DNA from: Paenibacillus pedocola
Lineage (GTDB): Bacteria > Bacillota > Bacilli > Paenibacillales > Paenibacillaceae
DNA: 64,000 nt
Direction of reading: 5' to 3'
Assembly (NCBI RefSeq): GCF_031599675.1
Contig: NZ_CP134223.1
Span: 2,852,001 to 2,916,000, forward strand
The position numbers and the translations under genes were made by a program. The notes under the pieces were generated by a model. It was not told the DNA's origin and did no database searches. It worked only from the letters and a program-made list of their open reading frames with translations. This document shows positions 8,291 through 17,645 of the stretch, one piece after another; position 1 is the stretch's first letter; every line of letters starts with the position of its first letter.

Positions 8291-10069
8291 TTGAGTAAGC
8301 GTTCTATAAACGGAGCAGATTTTACCGCAATGGTACTCGCCGGTGCGGAAAAGCTGCAGCAGCATGCAGAGCACGTCAATTCCTTGAATGTATTTCCGGT
8401 TCCGGATGGAGATACAGGAACCAATATGAATTTGACGATGACCGCAGGTGCGAACGAATTGAAGAAGAATAATACCGCCTCAGTCGGTCAATGTGCAGGA
8501 GTACTCTCCAAAGGTCTATTGATGGGCGCACGGGGAAACTCCGGCGTTATTTTGTCACAGCTGTTCAGAGGTCTTGGACGCTACGCCGCCCAATATGATG
8601 AGCTGAACACGCAGCAGTTCGCAGCAGCGCTGCAGACCGGTGTGGATACGGCCTACAAAGCAGTGGTTAAGCCAGTGGAAGGAACCATCCTTACCGTCGC
8701 CAAAGAAGCTGCCAGACATGCCGTATACTATGCCCGCCGTACCACTGATATTACTGAACTTATGACAGAAGTATTGTCCAAGGCAAAAGAAGCGTTAGCC
8801 AATACACCGGAATTGCTGCCGGTCCTGAAGCAGGTTGGAGTAGTAGACTCCGGCGGCCAGGGTCTGGTCTACATTTATGAAGGATTCCATCAGCATTTGA
8901 CAAGCGGAAGCTCCGGCGTGCAGACCCCTGCGCAAGGACAAGCTCCTGCCCCTGCAGCTGCAGCGGTACCCGTGCTGACTAAACAAGAAAATGTATTGTC
9001 ATCCGTACAATCCTCCGCTCAATCCCAGCTTTCCACGGAGGATATCGAGTTTCTATATGATATGGAATTTTTCATCAACCGCCAGCTTGGCGCATCCGTG
9101 AAAGCGGATTTTGATGAGGAAGCTTTTAGGAAAGCGTTATCAGTCAACGGAGATTCCATTATTGTTATTTCCGATGATGAAACAATCAAAGTGCATGTGC
9201 ATTCCAAAACACCTGGTGAAGTGATGAGCTTAGCACTCCTATATGGAGAGATCACTCAAATTCATATTCTGAACATGCGTGAACAGCATCGTGACTTGTT
9301 GACCGCGGGGATGGATATTGCGCCTATGCCGGAGCTGTTCGCGGATATGCCTACAGAGCAGAGCTCAGTGCAGGCACCGGCTGTTCCGCCGGCGGATGAT
9401 ATGGCGCCATACGGTTTCATCGCTGTATCTTCAGGTGAAGGCATTTCCGATATATTCAAAAGCCTTGGGGTCGATGCCGTGCTTGCGGGCGGACAGACCA
9501 TGAATCCAAGCACAGAAGATTTCGTGAATGCGATTCACTTGATCTCTGCGAAGCATGTCTATATTCTGCCTAACAATTCCAACATCGTGCTTGCCGCACA
9601 GCAGGCCAAAGAGCTGCTCGAAGGTGAACGCGACATCACCGTGATCCCAAGCAAGAGCATTCCGCAAGGGATTGCTGCAGCCTTCGCCTTTCAGGAAGAG
9701 GATGCTGTGGACACCAATACCGAGAATATGCTCGAGGCCATTTCCCAAGTGAAGTCCGGGCAGGTAACGAATGCGGTCCGCGATACGGTCATCGAAGATC
9801 TGGAGATCAAATCCGGGCAGTTCATCGGTATTTCCAACTCGAAGATTGTAGCGGCCTCTGATGAGCTGCTTGCAGCCAGTAAGGCACTGCTTACGACCAT
9901 GCTGGAGAACGGGGATGAGATAGTTACCGTTCTGACCGGTTCAGATGCCGAAGCAGACGTAACAGATTCGCTCGGAAGCTGGCTGGAAGAAACGTATCCG
10001 CAGGTGGAAGTAGAAGTTCATGAAGGCGGACAACCGCTTTATTATTATCTTTTCTCTGTGGAACCATAG
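8291..10069 (+). CDS. fakA: Fatty acid kinase, ATP-binding subunit FakA (DAK/YloV family)
   Basis: Phosphorylates fatty acids bound to a FakB/DegV partner, producing acyl-phosphate for phospholipid synthesis. The N-terminal DhaL-type domain has the Mg-ATP motif PVPDGDTGTNMNLTM near residue 40 and a GARGNSGVILSQ loop. A middle DAK1_2-like domain and a C-terminal region follow to residue 592, the family length, with a Pro/Ala-rich linker near 215-240. TTG 8291 is chosen for its AGGAAGGGG site. The Asp23-family gene (yloU) that precedes this gene in Bacillus is absent here. The DegV partner gene lies 29 nt downstream. Confidence 0.92.
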   Translation: MSKRSINGADFTAMVLAGAEKLQQHAEHVNSLNVFPVPDGDTGTNMNLTMTAGANELKKNNTASVGQCAGVLSKGLLMGARGNSGVILSQLFRGLGRYAAQYDELNTQQFAAALQTGVDTAYKAVVKPVEGTILTVAKEAARHAVYYARRTTDITELMTEVLSKAKEALANTPELLPVLKQVGVVDSGGQGLVYIYEGFHQHLTSGSSGVQTPAQGQAPAPAAAAVPVLTKQENVLSSVQSSAQSQLSTEDIEFLYDMEFFINRQLGASVKADFDEEAFRKALSVNGDSIIVISDDETIKVHVHSKTPGEVMSLALLYGEITQIHILNMREQHRDLLTAGMDIAPMPELFADMPTEQSSVQAPAVPPADDMAPYGFIAVSSGEGISDIFKSLGVDAVLAGGQTMNPSTEDFVNAIHLISAKHVYILPNNSNIVLAAQQAKELLEGERDITVIPSKSIPQGIAAAFAFQEEDAVDTNTENMLEAISQVKSGQVTNAVRDTVIEDLEIKSGQFIGISNSKIVAASDELLAASKALLTTMLENGDEIVTVLTGSDAEADVTDSLGSWLEETYPQVEVEVHEGGQPLYYYLFSVEP

Positions 10070-10098
10070 GTTATTATTATAGTTTGGGGAGGAAACCC

Positions 10099-10959
10099 AT
10101 GAATCGTACGGTCATTGTCACTGACAGCACATCAGATATCCCGCCGGCACTGGCGGAGAAGTACGGCATTGAAGTCGTACCGCTTACGCTTATGTTCGGT
10201 GAAGAAGCTTTCCGGGATAATATCGATATGACACCGGAGCAGTTCTATGAGCGTCTTCCCCGCTCACCACAGTTACCGACAACTTCTCAGCCTTCCCCGG
10301 TTGAATATATGAAGGTATACAGCAGCATTTTGGAGCGTAATCCGGATAGCCGTATACTTTCTTTTCATATTTCTTCCGGGCTCAGCGGTACATACCAGTC
10401 CGCCGTGCTCGCCAAATCGATGCTTGAGGAACAGGGAGAAGTTATCACTGTTGTTGATTCACTGTCCGCATCCTACGGGTTCGGATTTATGGTAGTAGCA
10501 GCTGCGCGAATGGCAGCGGAAGGCAAGGCGCCGGCAGAAATTCTGGAATCCGTAGAACAGCTGCGCCAGTCCCGCAAGTTGTATTTTTTGGTCGATACAC
10601 TGGAATATCTGCAGAAAGGCGGCAGAATCGGCAAAGCGTCTGCAATTCTGGGCACGCTACTCAATATTAAGCCGATACTTTCCATTGATGCCGAAGGTAT
10701 CATCTATGCGGTAGAGAAGGTCAGAGGCCGTAAAAAGGCAGTAGCCCGAATGATCGAGCTGTTCAAGGGGGATCTGCCGGGTGTGGACAAAATCAACGTG
10801 GCCGTGGGTCATACGGCTGAACCGGCTTACGGCGAAGAATTCCTGCAGGAATTGGCCGGGCACTTTACCCTGGAAGAGAAGGTGCTGACCAATGTCGGTC
10901 CCGTTGTAGGCAGCCATGTGGGCAACGGTACTCTAGCCGTATTCATTTGGCCCGCGTAA
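10099..10959 (+). CDS. DegV family fatty-acid-binding protein (FakB-like)
   Basis: DegV-fold protein that holds a fatty acid in its cleft and presents it to FakA. The family start VIVTDSTSDIPP and conserved TSQPSP and HISSGLSGTYQSA segments that contact the carboxylate are visible, as is GGRIGKA in the C-terminal half. ATG 10099 is chosen over the more upstream in-frame start because GGGGAGGAAA sits just ahead of it, giving 286 residues. Direct adjacency to fakA supports a FakAB pair. Confidence 0.9.
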   Translation: MNRTVIVTDSTSDIPPALAEKYGIEVVPLTLMFGEEAFRDNIDMTPEQFYERLPRSPQLPTTSQPSPVEYMKVYSSILERNPDSRILSFHISSGLSGTYQSAVLAKSMLEEQGEVITVVDSLSASYGFGFMVVAAARMAAEGKAPAEILESVEQLRQSRKLYFLVDTLEYLQKGGRIGKASAILGTLLNIKPILSIDAEGIIYAVEKVRGRKKAVARMIELFKGDLPGVDKINVAVGHTAEPAYGEEFLQELAGHFTLEEKVLTNVGPVVGSHVGNGTLAVFIWPA

Positions 10960-10966
10960 ATAGGGG

Positions 10967-13024
10967 ATGAATACACTGCTATCATTAGATCAAATTGAAG
11001 TCAAACAAATAACTGGCGTGAGCGCTCAAAAGCAAAGTGAGCTTCACGCCTTTGGCGTCTTTACAGTGAAGGATTTGCTGGAGTATTATCCGTTCCGTTA
11101 TGAGGATTTCCGGCCTAAGACACTGAGTGAGGTCAAGCACGGCGACAAGGCTACACTGGTGGCTAAGGTGATCGGCATACCAGTGCTGCAGCGTTTTGGC
11201 GGCAAATCACGGATAAGCTGCAAAATGGTCGCCGAACCGTGGATGTTCACGGCGATCTGGTTCAATCAGACCTATGTCCGCGAACAGCTGACCGTTGGCC
11301 GTGAGATTGTGATTACGGGTAAATGGGATCAGAAGCGGAGCCAGATTAATGTAACGAATTATGAGTTTCCGGACCGCGGAGAGGGTAAGACAGGTACATT
11401 GCAGCCTGTCTATTCGGTCGGAGGGAAAATCACACAGACTTGGCTGCGTAAGGTCATCAATCAGGCCATGCAGCAGTTTGGAGAGCTGATTCCGGAGATC
11501 CTGCCGCAGGTAATCCTTCGGAAATATGATTTCATGCCGCGTAAACGGGCAATTGCTACGATTCATCAGCCCGAAGATACCCGAGAAGGCCAGCAGGGAC
11601 GGCGCCGGATGGTGTACGAGGAGCTCTTTCTGTTCCAGCTCAAGGTGCAGGCATTCCGCGTGCTGAATCAGGGCAGAATGGATGGTGTGGTGCACACGGT
11701 CGATAATTCTACAGTCCGCCAGTTTGTGCGCAGCCTTCCGTTTGAGCTGACGGATGCCCAGAAGCATGTGGAGCTGGAGATTCTGCAGGATATGCGTTCC
11801 GGCTACTGCATGAACCGTCTGCTTCAAGGGGATGTGGGCTCCGGTAAAACGGTCCTCGCGGCCATTGCGCTGTACGCTACCGTAAGATCGGGTTTTCAGG
11901 GGGCGCTGATGGTGCCGACTGAAATTCTCGCCGAACAGCACATGCGCTCGCTGACCAAGATGTTCGAGCCTTTTGGCATCACAGTCGGCCTTCTGACGGG
12001 AAGCGTCAACGGCCGCAAGCGCAAGGAGCTGCTTGCTTCGCTGCAGATGGGGCTGCTCGATGTTGTGGTGGGAACCCACGCATTGATTCAGGAGGATGTA
12101 TTCTTTCGCGCACTCGGTCTGGTGGTCACGGATGAGCAGCACCGTTTCGGGGTGAACCAGCGCAGCATCTTGCGGCGCAAGGGCTACAATCCTGATGTGC
12201 TCACGATGACGGCGACGCCGATACCGCGTACGCTTGCGATAACAGTATTCGGTGATATGGACGTGTCTACACTGTCTGAGCGCCCGAAAGGGCGAGTGCC
12301 TATTACTACCTATTGGGTCAAGCATGACCTGATGGAACGGGTGCTGAAGCTGGTGAACCGGGAGGTAGACCAGGGCAGACAGGCGTATCTGATTTGTCCG
12401 CTCATCGAGGAGTCGGAGAAGCTGGATGTGCAGAACGCGATCGATCTGCATGTGCAGATGTCTCAAGCTTTCCCCGGCTACAAGGTAGGATTGCTGCACG
12501 GACGGATGACCCCAGCGGAAAAAGATGAGGTCATGCGGGCCTTCTATAGTAATGAGATTCAGCTGCTCGTCTCCACTACAGTGGTAGAGGTCGGAGTTGA
12601 TGTTCCTAACGCCACACTGATGATCATCATGGACGCTGACCGATTTGGCCTGTCGCAGCTGCACCAGCTGCGCGGCCGGGTCGGCCGCGGCCAGCATGCT
12701 TCCTACTGTGTACTTGTGGCCGATCCGAAATCGGAAATTGGCCGGGAGCGGATGACAGCCATGACCGACACGGATGACGGGTTCGAAGTGTCGCGGCGCG
12801 ATTTAGAGCTGCGGGGTCCTGGGGATTTCTTCGGCACGAAGCAGAGCGGCCTTCCGGAATTCCGGCTGGCGGACATGACAGCTGATTTCGAAGTGCTGGA
12901 GCAGGCACGAGATGATGCCGCCGGGCTGCTGAAAGAGGCGTCATTCTGGACTTCACCCGATTATGCGCCGCTGCGCAGCTATTTACAGAGCGAGCAAATA
13001 TTCCAAGGCGATATAATTGATTAA
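10967..13024 (+). CDS. recG: ATP-dependent DNA helicase RecG
   Basis: Branch-migration helicase that remodels stalled forks and Holliday junctions. An N-terminal wedge/OB domain (residues 1-200) is followed by SF2 motifs: LLQGDVGSGKT (Walker A, near 288), DEQHRFG (motif II, near 389), TMTATPIPRT (motif III), QLRGRVGRG (motif VI), and a C-terminal TRG-type segment. Length 685 is normal. An in-frame TAG at 10961 excludes earlier starts. The only purine-rich site, AGGGG at 10962-10966, abuts the ATG, so the ribosome binding site is poorly spaced. Confidence 0.96.
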   Translation: MNTLLSLDQIEVKQITGVSAQKQSELHAFGVFTVKDLLEYYPFRYEDFRPKTLSEVKHGDKATLVAKVIGIPVLQRFGGKSRISCKMVAEPWMFTAIWFNQTYVREQLTVGREIVITGKWDQKRSQINVTNYEFPDRGEGKTGTLQPVYSVGGKITQTWLRKVINQAMQQFGELIPEILPQVILRKYDFMPRKRAIATIHQPEDTREGQQGRRRMVYEELFLFQLKVQAFRVLNQGRMDGVVHTVDNSTVRQFVRSLPFELTDAQKHVELEILQDMRSGYCMNRLLQGDVGSGKTVLAAIALYATVRSGFQGALMVPTEILAEQHMRSLTKMFEPFGITVGLLTGSVNGRKRKELLASLQMGLLDVVVGTHALIQEDVFFRALGLVVTDEQHRFGVNQRSILRRKGYNPDVLTMTATPIPRTLAITVFGDMDVSTLSERPKGRVPITTYWVKHDLMERVLKLVNREVDQGRQAYLICPLIEESEKLDVQNAIDLHVQMSQAFPGYKVGLLHGRMTPAEKDEVMRAFYSNEIQLLVSTTVVEVGVDVPNATLMIIMDADRFGLSQLHQLRGRVGRGQHASYCVLVADPKSEIGRERMTAMTDTDDGFEVSRRDLELRGPGDFFGTKQSGLPEFRLADMTADFEVLEQARDDAAGLLKEASFWTSPDYAPLRSYLQSEQIFQGDIID

Positions 13025-13090
13025 ATAGGCACATGCGGCCGCCTGCCCTCATATACTGTGAATGATTGGATATGACGGGAGGTGCTGCAT

Positions 13091-13378
13091 TTGGGTTATC
13101 AGCAATACGGAATCAGTCCACAGCTGGTGGAGCGGATCAAGCTGAAGATGAAGAATCCGGCGGTTAAGGAACGGATTAAGAACATGATTAACGGGATCTC
13201 CAAGCAGGAGCTGCAGGATACAGCGGTGGTACGCAGGCTTGTACGCAATGCCTCGGCAGTGCTGAGCGAGAAACTGACAGGGGCCCAGGAGGAACAGATC
13301 GTTAAATTTGTAATTGCGCAGAAGATAGATCCCAGCAATACTTTTCATCTTATACGTTTATGGGGGATGTTCCGCTGA
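13091..13378 (+). CDS. Small SpoVIF-like sporulation protein
   Basis: A 95-residue, mostly helical, basic protein. The middle and end (NGISKQELQDTAVVRRLVRN, then EEQIVKFVIAQKI and a terminal LIRLWGMF) resemble the SpoVIF family (YjcC of Bacillus subtilis), which acts late in spore coat maturation. TTG 13091 is preferred because GGGAGG lies 7 nt upstream; a GTG at 13082 overlaps that site. It sits 66 nt after recG and before a strong terminator. The family assignment is from memory of the pattern and should be confirmed by a profile search. Confidence 0.6.
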   Translation: MGYQQYGISPQLVERIKLKMKNPAVKERIKNMINGISKQELQDTAVVRRLVRNASAVLSEKLTGAQEEQIVKFVIAQKIDPSNTFHLIRLWGMFR

Positions 13379-13409
13379 GTGCGGAGGATGCCTGGTATCC
13401 GGCACAATT

Positions 13410-13451
13410 AAAGGCCGTTCCCGCAATGAATATTGCGGAAACGGCCTTTTT
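13410..13451 (+). terminator. Terminator after the recG/SpoVIF-like unit
   Basis: AAAGGCCGTT pairs with AACGGCCTTT, continued by CCGCAAT/ATTGCGG after one mismatch, loop GAAT, then five Ts. Confidence 0.92.
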
Positions 13452-13586
13452 GCGTTTCACTGCAGGTGCATAAGACAGATGATTTTGAATATATACACAG
13501 TTTCTCTGCATCCCGCAGAACCTATTGGGTAAAACTCCATATAAGGGTTAGCGTAGATCCATGAAATCTTGGAAGGAGCTGAGGTA

Positions 13587-16295
13587 TTGAATTCAAAGCC
13601 GGCAACGAAAGAAACTGCAGATAACATACCCTATCATACGCTGGATCATGGTGAGGTACTCAGGCGTCTGGAATCAGCGAAGAACGGATTAACAACCCCA
13701 GAGGCAGCACAGAGGCTCGAGCATTACGGAAAAAATATGCTTCAGGAAACAAAGAAGAAGTCTCTGCTGGCAAAATTTATGGAGCAATTCAAAAATGTAA
13801 TGATTTTTATTCTGCTGGCCGCTGCGATACTGTCGGGGATTTTGGGAGAATGGACGGATACGGTCATTATTTTGCTGGTTGTGATCCTGAATGCTGTGCT
13901 TGGGGTTATCCAGGAGAATAAAGCGGAACAGGCGCTGGAAGCTCTGAAAAGTATGTCTTCACCGATGGCGAGAATCCGCCGGGACGGACAGGTTATGGAG
14001 ATCAAAAGCGAGGAGCTCGTACCAGGCGATATTGTACTGCTGGAAGCCGGGAACGTCGTGCCAGCCGACCTTAGGGTACTCGAATCTGCATCTCTCCAGA
14101 CCGAGGAAGCGGCACTGACCGGAGAATCCCTGCCGTCAGATAAACATGCCGGGGCACTGGAAGGCACGGATCTTGCACTCGGGGATCGCACCAATATGGC
14201 CTATATGAGCAGCAGTGTGACTTACGGCAGAGGAGTAGGAGTGGTTACGGCAACGGGAATGTTGACTGAGGTCGGCAGAATCGCGGGTTTTATAGCCCAG
14301 GCTGAACAGGATGTAACCCCGCTGCAAAAGAAACTGGATGAGCTAGGGAAATATTTTACGTATATAATTTTGGGAGTTTGCGTTGTGATTTTTGCCGTCG
14401 GAATTCTAGAGGGCAGAGAAATGCTGGATATGCTGCTCACTTCCATTTCACTGGCTGTAGCGGCGATTCCGGAAGGCCTGCCGGCGATTGTGACGATAAT
14501 TCTGGCCCTTGGTGTCCAGCGGATGGCCAAGCGCAAGGCTATTATCCGCAAGCTTCCAGCGGTGGAGACACTGGGCAGTACCGAAATCATTTGCTCCGAC
14601 AAGACGGGTACGCTGACGCTCAACCAAATGACTGTGGAGAAGCTGTTCGTAAACGGCCAATCTATAGAGGCCACAGACGCAGTCAAAAGCGAATCCGGAG
14701 GAGAACTGCTGCTGCAGGCGATGACGCTGTGCAATGATTCCAGTATCGATGAGAGTAAGGAAGTCAAAGCCGGGAAAACGAAAAGCGGCAAAGCAATCAT
14801 CGGCGACCCGACAGAGACTGCACTGGTTGATTATGCACTGAGCATCGGGGTGGATAAGCGCGAGCTGGAAAAGCGGAATCCCCGGAAAAGAGAGCTGCCT
14901 TTTGATTCCGACCGCAAGCTAATGACTACGGTCCATGCACAGGAGCAGGGCGGGGAATTCCGCGCCTATACCAAGGGCGCACCCGATGTGCTGCTGTCCA
15001 AGTGCAGCTATATCTACGAAGCCGGCCATGTCGTTCCGCTGACGGATGAGCACTCCCGGCAAATTACAGCCCGCAATAAGCAGCTGGCTGACGAAGCGCT
15101 GCGTGTTTTGGCTTTTGCTTACCGTGATTACGGAGAACTTCTTGATGAGATGACGCCGGAGAGCGCAGAGACGGAGCTTGTATTCATCGGGCTGTGCGGG
15201 ATGATTGACCCTCCGCGGGATGAAGTCCGAGATGCGGTAGCCGTCTGCCGCAAGGCGGGCATCCGTCCGGTCATGATTACCGGCGACCACAGGGATACAG
15301 CTGCGGCCATAGCCAAACGTCTGGGCATCATTGACGATGACCGCAGTGTGCTGACCGGCCGGGAACTGGACAAGATCAGTGAAGCTGATTTTGCCGAGAA
15401 GGTGACCGATTACTCTGTGTATGCGCGTGTCTCCCCTGAACATAAAGTACGGATCGTCAAAGCCTGGAGGCAGAAGGGTAAGATTGTCGCTATGACCGGA
15501 GACGGAGTGAATGATGCACCTGCGCTGAAATCTGCGGATATCGGTGTAGGCATGGGTATCACCGGAACGGATGTGGCTAAAGGTGTCTCTGATATGGTGC
15601 TTGCTGATGATAATTTTACAACGATTGTAGTTGCTGTTGAAGAAGGGCGGAAGGTGTACAGCAATATCCGTAAAGCTATTCAGTTCCTGCTGTCCGCCAA
15701 TCTCGGAGAAGTGCTGACCTTGTTCATCGCAACGATGATTGGCTGGCGCATTCTTGAGCCGATTCATATTCTCTGGATCAATCTGGTGACGGACACCCTG
15801 CCTGCATTGGCACTGGGCCTGGAGAAGGCCGGGGAAGATGTAATGAAACGGAAGCCCCGCAAGTCAAGCAGCAGCATATTTGCCGGCGGAGTGGGTGCCG
15901 GTATTGTGTATCAGGGAATTATTGAAGCAGCGCTGACACTGCTGGTCTATTACTGGGCGCACACGCATTATGATGAGGGCGTTGCGGTTACGATGGCATT
16001 TGCTACTCTGGGACTGCTCCAGATCACCCATGCCTTCAACGTCAGATCCAATACCAAATCACTATTCCAGATCGGATGGTTTACCAACCGCTTTATGCTG
16101 GGAGCATCCCTGATCTCAGGCCTGCTGCTGGTACTGGTAATCATCATACCGGGTCTGAACGAATGGTTTGGCGTGGAGCATCTGAGCGGCCTGCAATGGG
16201 GAATTGTCTGCGGTGCTGCCATAGCTATTGTAGTTATTGTGGAAATCGTAAAGCTGTTTCTCCGGATGAGCGGCAAAGGAAAGACCTGGGATTAA
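13587..16295 (+). CDS. Type II cation-transporting P-type ATPase (Ca2+-ATPase-like)
   Basis: Membrane pump of about 902 residues, probably exporting Ca2+. Actuator motif TGES is near residue 178, VAAIPEGLPAIVT (transmembrane 4) follows, then phosphorylation site SDKTGTLTLNQM near 338 and hinge MTGDGVNDAPALKSADIG. The transmembrane 4 PEGL, transmembrane 5 SANLGEV and transmembrane 6 NLVTDTLPALALG segments fit the SERCA/PacL group rather than heavy-metal pumps. TTG 13587 is chosen because GGAAGGAG lies 8 nt upstream; the longer frame would begin inside that site. It stands alone between two terminators. Confidence 0.9.
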   Translation: MNSKPATKETADNIPYHTLDHGEVLRRLESAKNGLTTPEAAQRLEHYGKNMLQETKKKSLLAKFMEQFKNVMIFILLAAAILSGILGEWTDTVIILLVVILNAVLGVIQENKAEQALEALKSMSSPMARIRRDGQVMEIKSEELVPGDIVLLEAGNVVPADLRVLESASLQTEEAALTGESLPSDKHAGALEGTDLALGDRTNMAYMSSSVTYGRGVGVVTATGMLTEVGRIAGFIAQAEQDVTPLQKKLDELGKYFTYIILGVCVVIFAVGILEGREMLDMLLTSISLAVAAIPEGLPAIVTIILALGVQRMAKRKAIIRKLPAVETLGSTEIICSDKTGTLTLNQMTVEKLFVNGQSIEATDAVKSESGGELLLQAMTLCNDSSIDESKEVKAGKTKSGKAIIGDPTETALVDYALSIGVDKRELEKRNPRKRELPFDSDRKLMTTVHAQEQGGEFRAYTKGAPDVLLSKCSYIYEAGHVVPLTDEHSRQITARNKQLADEALRVLAFAYRDYGELLDEMTPESAETELVFIGLCGMIDPPRDEVRDAVAVCRKAGIRPVMITGDHRDTAAAIAKRLGIIDDDRSVLTGRELDKISEADFAEKVTDYSVYARVSPEHKVRIVKAWRQKGKIVAMTGDGVNDAPALKSADIGVGMGITGTDVAKGVSDMVLADDNFTTIVVAVEEGRKVYSNIRKAIQFLLSANLGEVLTLFIATMIGWRILEPIHILWINLVTDTLPALALGLEKAGEDVMKRKPRKSSSSIFAGGVGAGIVYQGIIEAALTLLVYYWAHTHYDEGVAVTMAFATLGLLQITHAFNVRSNTKSLFQIGWFTNRFMLGASLISGLLLVLVIIIPGLNEWFGVEHLSGLQWGIVCGAAIAIVVIVEIVKLFLRMSGKGKTWD

Positions 16296-16300
16296 CATGC

Positions 16301-16340
16301 AAAGAGCCTGGTAGTCCAGTTACGGACTCCAGGCTCTTTT
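16301..16340. terminator. Bidirectional terminator between the P-ATPase and the NlpC/P60 gene
   Basis: AAAGAGCCTGG..AGTCC pairs with GGACT..CCAGGCTCTTTT. It sits between convergent genes and is A-rich on the left and T-rich on the right. Confidence 0.9.
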
Positions 16341-16364
16341 ACCCTCAGCAAAGCGGTCGGAATT

Positions 16365-17303
16365 TTAAAGCACACGCTGCATATGCAGGATGACATTATG
16401 CCAATAGCCGGTGTCGAGCTCGCTGATCTGTACGCCGGGTTCACCCCAGGTATGGATGAATTTCCCGCCGCCGATATAAATGCCGACATGGCCTGGTACA
16501 GCATCACTCTCAAAGCGTCCGGGCACCGTGAAGAAAATCAGGTCGCCGGTCTGCAGATCATCGCGGCTTACCCGGCGGCCGATATTGTCCTGATCTCTAG
16601 CCAGCCGCGGCAGAGTGACACCGAATTTTTTAAATACATGCCGGGTAAAAGAAGAGCAGTCAAATTTCTTGGTTTCCTCGTAAGAGCCGGCACCAAAATC
16701 ATAAGGTACACCTAAGAACTTTTTGGCGTAATCCACCAGTTCTCCGGTGTCAACATTCGAGGCACTCTGGATGCGCAGCGGTTTAGAACCGTCGGTAATT
16801 CCGTTCCTGCCTGTACTAACACCGGTATCTTTGTCCTTAGGGGGAGCAATATTGATCTCCCCACTGCTCGGATTCCAGCCCACTTCAGTCTGGAGCAGCT
16901 TGGACAGCGCTGTAGGCGTGATGTAGATTTGACCGTCGCGGCGAACCGGAGCATCCGGCAAAGTGATTTTCTCACCTAACGAAAAGACCTGGACTGAATC
17001 CGGCTTTAACATATACATCACGTCAGTGTAGCCGATCTTGGCATATCCACCGCTGGAGGTGTCATCCTTCATCCTGTAGCCAATAGAAGCAGCCGCCGGC
17101 TTCAGCGGAATCCAGAATTTTCCTTGCTTGTCGGTAATGGATGATTTCTCGTAATAGCTGCCTACAAAATTTCCAGCCGGATTAACAGCGTTCACTTTAG
17201 GTTTAGTATCGGTTTTGTAATATCCGCATGCGCTGCCGGTGAGGGAAAACGCCAATAGTATTGCTGCGGTGGCAACTGATTTTTTCTGTGCAGAAATTGT
17301 CAT
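16365..17303 (-). CDS. NlpC/P60 cell-wall hydrolase lipoprotein with an N-terminal stalk-like domain
   Basis: Probable extracellular gamma-D-Glu-diamino acid endopeptidase. A signal peptide ends in the lipobox LTGSAC. Residues about 60-150 resemble a copper-amine-oxidase-like beta domain (paired segments such as WIPLKPAAASIGYRM and IYITPTALSKLL), and residues about 185-312 form NlpC/P60. The catalytic Cys is in KFDCSSFTRHVF (near 213), with His in PGHVGIYIG and a third polar position in KFIHTWG. The GGAG site lies 8-9 nt before the ATG. It is divergent from the ABC operon at 17646. The target bond is inferred from the family. Confidence 0.88.
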   Translation of the reverse strand: MTISAQKKSVATAAILLAFSLTGSACGYYKTDTKPKVNAVNPAGNFVGSYYEKSSITDKQGKFWIPLKPAAASIGYRMKDDTSSGGYAKIGYTDVMYMLKPDSVQVFSLGEKITLPDAPVRRDGQIYITPTALSKLLQTEVGWNPSSGEINIAPPKDKDTGVSTGRNGITDGSKPLRIQSASNVDTGELVDYAKKFLGVPYDFGAGSYEETKKFDCSSFTRHVFKKFGVTLPRLARDQDNIGRRVSRDDLQTGDLIFFTVPGRFESDAVPGHVGIYIGGGKFIHTWGEPGVQISELDTGYWHNVILHMQRVL

Positions 17304-17480
17304 ATGTCACGCTCCATCTTCATACTGTAGCTTAAGTTTGCACAGCCGGGTGTTGTTTCATAAGATCGGATGGTGTAAACATCTTGGGTAAACTTCCTGA
17401 TTTTATAAGAAAAAGCTGCAATGAGGATGCGGGCCGCAGGAATCTGCACGGAATGTAATATCTGGATCATTCATAAATGA

Positions 17481-17509
17481 TTGACGGATAAACAACGTCC
17501 ATATAATAT
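17481..17509 (+). promoter_or_regulatory. Promoter and leader of the TrpXYZ-like ABC operon
   Basis: TTGACG (17481-17486) is followed either by TATAAT at 15 nt (17502) or by TAATAT at 17 nt (17504). The 342-bp gap 17304-17645 between divergent genes holds this promoter and a leader of roughly 130 nt containing the hairpin GCTTTTA-TCTT-TAAAAGC (17565-17582). No T-box or other known riboswitch was recognised, and nothing else was seen in the gap. Confidence 0.55.
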
Positions 17510-17645
17510 TAGTTAATAGATTTGCTGTATTAAATGGGAGATTCGTGTGAACTTTCGCTTTAATGCTTTTATCTTTAAAAGCGATAATGCTGAGTCGCTC
17601 ACTTTGATGCACGCGCTGATACCGTAAATGAAAAGGGGTTATTTG

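Noticed and set aside
8040-8294. Plus-strand 84-codon frame across rpmB and the fakA leader
   Set aside because: It lies antisense to rpmB and over both promoters, has no ribosome binding site and no family resemblance.
11207-12697. Long 496-codon minus-strand frame inside recG
   Set aside because: It mirrors a GC-rich conserved gene; the translation is His/Arg/Leu-rich with no domain, and recG is certain on the other strand.
14919-15767. 282-codon antisense frame in the P-type ATPase gene
   Set aside because: Shadow of the ATPase; no ribosome binding site and low-complexity composition.
17515-17645. T-box riboswitch before the TrpXYZ-like operon
   Set aside because: The leader is too short and lacks the conserved T-box antiterminator sequence.
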